From Pleurotus ostreatus/Saccharomyces cerevisiae fusant (Eukaryota; Opisthokonta): a stretch of DNA of 20,461 nt. The position numbers were made by a program, and so were the translations under genes. Shown here one piece after another: positions 17,405 through 20,461 of the stretch. How positions within the stretch are numbered: position 1 is the first letter of the stretch; each line of letters opens with the position of its first letter. The stretch is from contig JAMQCK010000538.1 in NCBI GenBank assembly GCA_024196135.1, forward strand, positions 1-20,461. The letters are read 5' to 3'. The notes under the pieces were generated by a model, which was given only the letters and a program-made list of their open reading frames with translations, had not been told where the DNA came from and did not search any database.

Positions 17405-17865
17405 GTGACGCATCGCAGTCGACGACCGAGGGTCGCCCAGCGCATGCCGGACGACGACCTGGGGTCGCCCATGCTGGACGATGCCCGAGGGTCGCGCGTG
17501 GCAGACGACGACCGTTGTCGCCCGTGGCAGTCGACGATGGTAGTGGGTCACCCATGCGGACGACGACCGAGGGTCGAGCATCGCAGTCGACGACCGAGGG
17601 TCGAGCATGGCAATCGACAACCGAGGTGTCGCGCATCGCAGTCGACGACCGTGGGTCGCGCATGCCGGTCGATGCCCCGAGGGTCGCGCATGACAGTCGA
17701 CGACCGAGGGTCGCGCGTGACAGTCGACGACCGAGGGTCGCCCGTGGCAGACCGACGACCCGAGGGTGGTCGCGCATGGCAGTCGACGACCGTGGGTCGA
17801 GCATCGCGGAACGATGGTCCTGGTCACTCATCGCAGACCGGACGACGACCGCGGGTCGCCCGGCA
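17405..17865. repeat. 27-bp minisatellite (GCAGTCGACGACCGAGGGTC type)
   Basis: About 15 imperfect copies of a roughly 27-bp unit beginning GCAGTCGACGACCGAGGGTC and ending CGCGCATG; the clearest are from 17583 to 17770. Because 27 is a multiple of 3 and units rarely contain stops, several frames on both strands stay open for hundreds of codons (9-residue repeats such as AVDDRGSRM). I regard these as chance frames. Confidence 0.92.
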
Positions 17866-17889
17866 TGTCCACCTCGTCGCGAGTCGGGG

Positions 17890-18180
17890 GTCGCGACGAA
17901 CCGACCATTGCATGAGGCGCATCCAGCTCGTCGGCGTCGCGTCCAGCGCATCCCCCCATCCCCCATCCCCCAATCCGCCGCATCCAGCCGCCCTCTTCTT
18001 CCCCCAATCCCCTCATCCCCTGCTCTCCCACCACCCCCATCCCCCATCCCCCAATCCCCAATCCGCCTCGCCCCCAATCCCCCATCCGCCACATCTAGCG
18101 AGTCGACGTCGCATCCAGCGCGTTGCGAGTCGAGCGCATCCAGCGCGTCGCGAGTCGAGGGCCACGAGGATTTTCGCGAG
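17890..18180. repeat. CCCCCATCC-rich and GCGAGTCGA repeats
   Basis: CCCCCATCCCCCAATCC-type runs fill 17950-18085. They are flanked by GCATCCAGC(G/C) units (about 17935-17990 and 18105-18150) and by GCGAGTCGAG-type units (about 18122-18162). Simple-sequence DNA with no gene. Confidence 0.75.
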
Positions 18181-18194
18181 TGTCGGCGGCGTCG

Positions 18195-18915
18195 AGGTTG
18201 GGGCGGAGGGGGGGAAGGAGGGGAGGGGAAGTTGAGGCGAGGGAGGAGGGGGAGGGGAGGGGGGGAGCAAGAGCGGGGTGAGGGGTGTGAAGGGGAGGGG
18301 GAGGGTGTGAGGAAGCACACATGGGCCCTTGTCAATGCTCACACCCACCCCCCTCGGTCGAGATGGAGCTGGATGCGAGGGTGAAGGGGGGAAGAGGGAG
18401 GGGGTGAGGGAAGAGGAGGAGAGGGGATGCGAGGGAGGGGCGAGGGTGGGGAGGGGAGGGGGGGGGAGAGGGGAAGGGAGGGAGGAGTGGCAGGGGGGGA
18501 AGAGCGAGGAGAGTTGCGCGGGCGTCGGGCATGTAGATCTGCGCGGGGGAAGGAGGAAGAGGGAGGGGACGTGGTAGGGTTGCGCGGGCGTCGGGCACGT
18601 AGGTCTGCGAGGGGAGGGGGAGGAAGGGGGGAAGGAGGAAGGGGAGTAGAGGGAGCGGGGGAAGGGTGAGGCGAGGGAGCGGAGGAGGGGTGAGGCAAGG
18701 TAGCGGAGGAAAAGGAATAGAGGGAGAGGAGGGGAGGGAAGGGCGGAGGGAGCGAGGGAAAGCGCGGGCCTCGTGTACGTAGGTCTGCGCGGGGGGAAGG
18801 AGGGCAGGGAGCGGAGGAAGGGTGAGGCGAGGGAGCGGGGGAAGAGCGAGGAGGAAGGGGGGAAGGAGGTAGGGTTGCGAGGGGGGAAGGAGGAAGGGTG
18901 ACGGAAGGGGGCGAA
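18195..18915. repeat. About 700-nt G-rich polypurine tract
   Basis: The plus strand is almost entirely G and A, with many runs of four or more G, broken by a few pyrimidine islands. Three islands share a motif like GCGCGGGC(G/C)TCG...ACGTAGGTCTGCG (about 18516, 18584 and 18763). GGTGAGGCGAGGGAGCGG(A/G)G units recur at about 18666 and 18820. Such DNA can form G-quadruplexes or triplexes. The C/T minus strand gives long proline/serine frames that are not credible genes. Confidence 0.88.
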
Positions 18916-18959
18916 AGGACCGCCGCGCGGTCCTTGATCTTGCGCCAAGGTGGCGGAAG

Positions 18960-19040
18960 TGGGTATATGCGTGGGTAGGGCTCTGTAGAGGGGAGAGGTC
19001 GAGGGCTCAGGGGGGTATGTGCGTGGATAGGGCTCAGTCG
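18960..19040. repeat. Direct repeat GGGTAT(A/G)TGCGTGG(G/A)TAGGG
   Basis: Two copies of about 30 bp start near 18961 and 19013. They share GGGTAT, TGCGTGG, TAGGGCTC and a GAGGG end. Confidence 0.75.
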
Positions 19041-19644
19041 AGGGACAAGGGAAGGTTACGAAGACCGAGGGCCGAGGGGTGGGGGCGAGCGGAGGTGAAG
19101 AGGGCGAGCGGACGGGATGGGACGGGCGGGAGAGGAAGGATGGCAAGGCGAGAGGAGGGAACACTCGGCTCAGAGTTGTCCTTCGCATCAACAAGGACGT
19201 CGATCGCAGGTTAGCGGATGATGATCGCCGGTAAGCGGATGTTGATGACAGCTAGGCAGACGCCTTTGAGCGCCTGAGCGGATTGGGCGTGGTGAATGGC
19301 ACAGACGGCTTGTTGCGCACGAGCGAGGCGTGAGGCGGTGGTTGAGAGAGGAGTACGGCTGACGAGCGCAAAGAGACGGCTCCGAAGGTGTGGCGTTGGG
19401 CTCTGTCCGTGTGCTCGGTCGCTGGTCCCGTATACCAGCTGGTCCGGTCCAAGTTGTCCACCAGACGCGGAGACGTGGCCCGCCAGACGCGCCGCCATCT
19501 AATCTAATCTGCGCCCGATCATTCGCCCGCCCAGACTGCGCCCGTGATCGAGCCGCGTGATCGAGCCGATCAGGCCTGGTCGCCCGCGCGCGGAGTCAGC
19601 TCGCGCACGTCTTGTTCCCAGCCGGCTCTGCTTGGCACTCTCAG

Positions 19645-19755
19645 ACTGCTTGTTTGCCGCGACGATTGCTTGTGTGCGACGTCGATTGCTTGTTCGCGCC
19701 GTCGATTGCTTGTTCGCGGCGCCGATTGCTTGTGTGCGGCGCCGATTGCTTCTTT
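19645..19755. repeat. 20-bp minisatellite (CGATTGCTTGTNNGCG)
   Basis: GATTGCTTG recurs exactly every 20 bp (about 19663, 19683, 19703, 19723), with a decayed unit before (GACTGCTTG at 19644) and one after (19743). Units end (A/C/G)(A/C/G)CG(T/C)C. No gene context. Confidence 0.92.
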
Positions 19756-20009
19756 CCATCGTCGGCACCATAATCACCGACCGCATCCAACCCGCTGCAC
19801 ATCACATCGCACGTTCGACTACACCGAACACTCACCGACGCACCTCACACGCCTCCGGCTCACATCACCACTGAACGCGCCCCGACCGCACACCACACGA
19901 CCTGTACAATACGGACACGATGCCCGCGGAGACGCATACACCGTTCAGATTCCGTGCGTGTCGTTGTCGTTGTCTGTCTGTTTCTATCGTCGCGGTCTGT
20001 TTCTACCGT

Positions 20010-20155
20010 CGCCGTCTGTTACGATCGCCGACGTCGTGAGCTAGCACCCGCGTCGTTGTCGTTGTCTTCCCACCACCTCCTCCTCGTTGTTCGCTGTTTC
20101 TATCCCCTCCAGTCTGTTACGATCGCCGACGTCGCGAGCTAGCACCCGCGTCGTC
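20010..20155. repeat. Two-copy long repeat (GTCTGTTACGATCGCCGACG)
   Basis: A block of about 42 bp starting GTCTGTTACGATCGCCGACG and running through GAGCTAGCACCCGCGTCG occurs at about 20015 and 20112. It differs at one base (GTCGTGAG or GTCGCGAG). Confidence 0.88.
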
Positions 20156-20163
20156 GACGTGGT

Positions 20164-20258
20164 CCAGCATCGACGCCGTGGTCTGGCGCCGGCGTCACGG
20201 TCTGGCATCGGCGCCGTGGTCTGGCATCGACGCCGTGGTCCAGCATCGACGTCGTCGC
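20164..20258. repeat. 19-bp minisatellite (CTGGCATCGACGCCGTGGT)
   Basis: Five units start at 20164, 20183, 20202, 20221 and 20240, exactly 19 bp apart, with CC/CT and A/G variation. The fifth unit decays into GTCGTCGCGG. Confidence 0.93.
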
Positions 20259-20277
20259 GGGCTATCATGATCGGCGT

Positions 20278-20445
20278 AACCCATCCCCCGTCCCATCCCC
20301 CGTCCCATCCCCCGCTCCCTTCCCCACCCAACCTCCCCTCTTGTCCCCCGCCGCTCTTTCTCCCCGCCTTGTCCCCTCCACCCCCCTCTTGTCCCCCCCC
20401 CAAACTCCCTCTTGTCCCCCAACCCCCCACCCTTCCCCCTTGTGT
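20278..20445. repeat. C-rich polypyrimidine tract
   Basis: CCCATCCCCCGT units (three) are followed by C- and T-rich sequence with CTTGTCCCCC motifs repeated about five times (for example 20340, 20369, 20388, 20411). It is the strand mirror of the G-rich tract at 18195-18915. Confidence 0.85.
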
Positions 20446-20461
20446 TCATTTCAATTGACAC

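Noticed and set aside
17364..18384. Long open frames on both strands (270-320 codons) over the repeats.
   Set aside because: They run through a 27-bp minisatellite and C/G-rich simple sequence, have several equally open frames, and show no domain or splice context.
18013..19194. 393-codon minus-strand frame rich in Pro and Ser.
   Set aside because: It is the complement of the polypurine tract; composition alone explains the lack of stops.

Overview
The window reads as nuclear DNA of a basidiomycete fungus, most likely an Agaricomycete (mushroom or polypore group). The genes are GC-rich and densely split by 45-86 nt GT-AG introns, several with a CTGAC-like branch site. They include fungal-type Cho2, Mpp6, ALKBH6 and a Ufo1-like F-box/WD40/UIM protein. 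There is no operon structure, and I found no tRNA, rRNA or CRISPR array. All exon models were read by eye from splice signals, frame and protein similarity recalled from known families; no search was run.

Layout. 1-785 (+): the 3' end of CHO2 (phosphatidylethanolamine N-methyltransferase), cut by the window edge. 1077-2372 (-): ALKBH6, a nine-exon Fe(II)/2-oxoglutarate dioxygenase, convergent with CHO2. 2780-4172 (+): gene A, an uncharacterised protein with what looks like a degenerate HNH_2-type domain. 4474-4909 (-): a small hydrophilic protein. 5181-6053 (+): MPP6, an RNA-exosome cofactor, divergent from the small protein across about 270 bp. 6054-8096: about 2 kb without a gene but with a candidate MITE at 6436-6686. 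8097-10053 (+): a four-helix membrane protein with a long disordered tail. 10054-11038: gene-free. 11039-14169 (+): a Ufo1-like F-box/WD40/UIM protein. 14479-15945 (+): gene B, a clear paralogue of gene A.

15946-20461: about 4.5 kb with no credible gene. It is a chain of different short-period tandem repeats (22-24, ~20-29, 27, 20 and 19 bp), a ~700 nt G-rich purine tract and a C-rich pyrimidine tract. Most long reading frames there exist because the repeats lack stops.

The genes do not form one pathway: CHO2 (phospholipid synthesis), MPP6 (nuclear RNA surveillance), ALKBH6 (nucleic-acid or protein demethylase class) and UFO1-like (SCF ubiquitin ligase receptor) are ordinary housekeeping functions. 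The unusual parts are the A/B paralogue pair, which lost the expected HNH histidines, and gene B's 25-bp tandem duplication. That duplication makes a segment that appears to be an intron in gene A readable as protein in gene B. The MITE candidate and the terminal repeat mosaic are also unusual.
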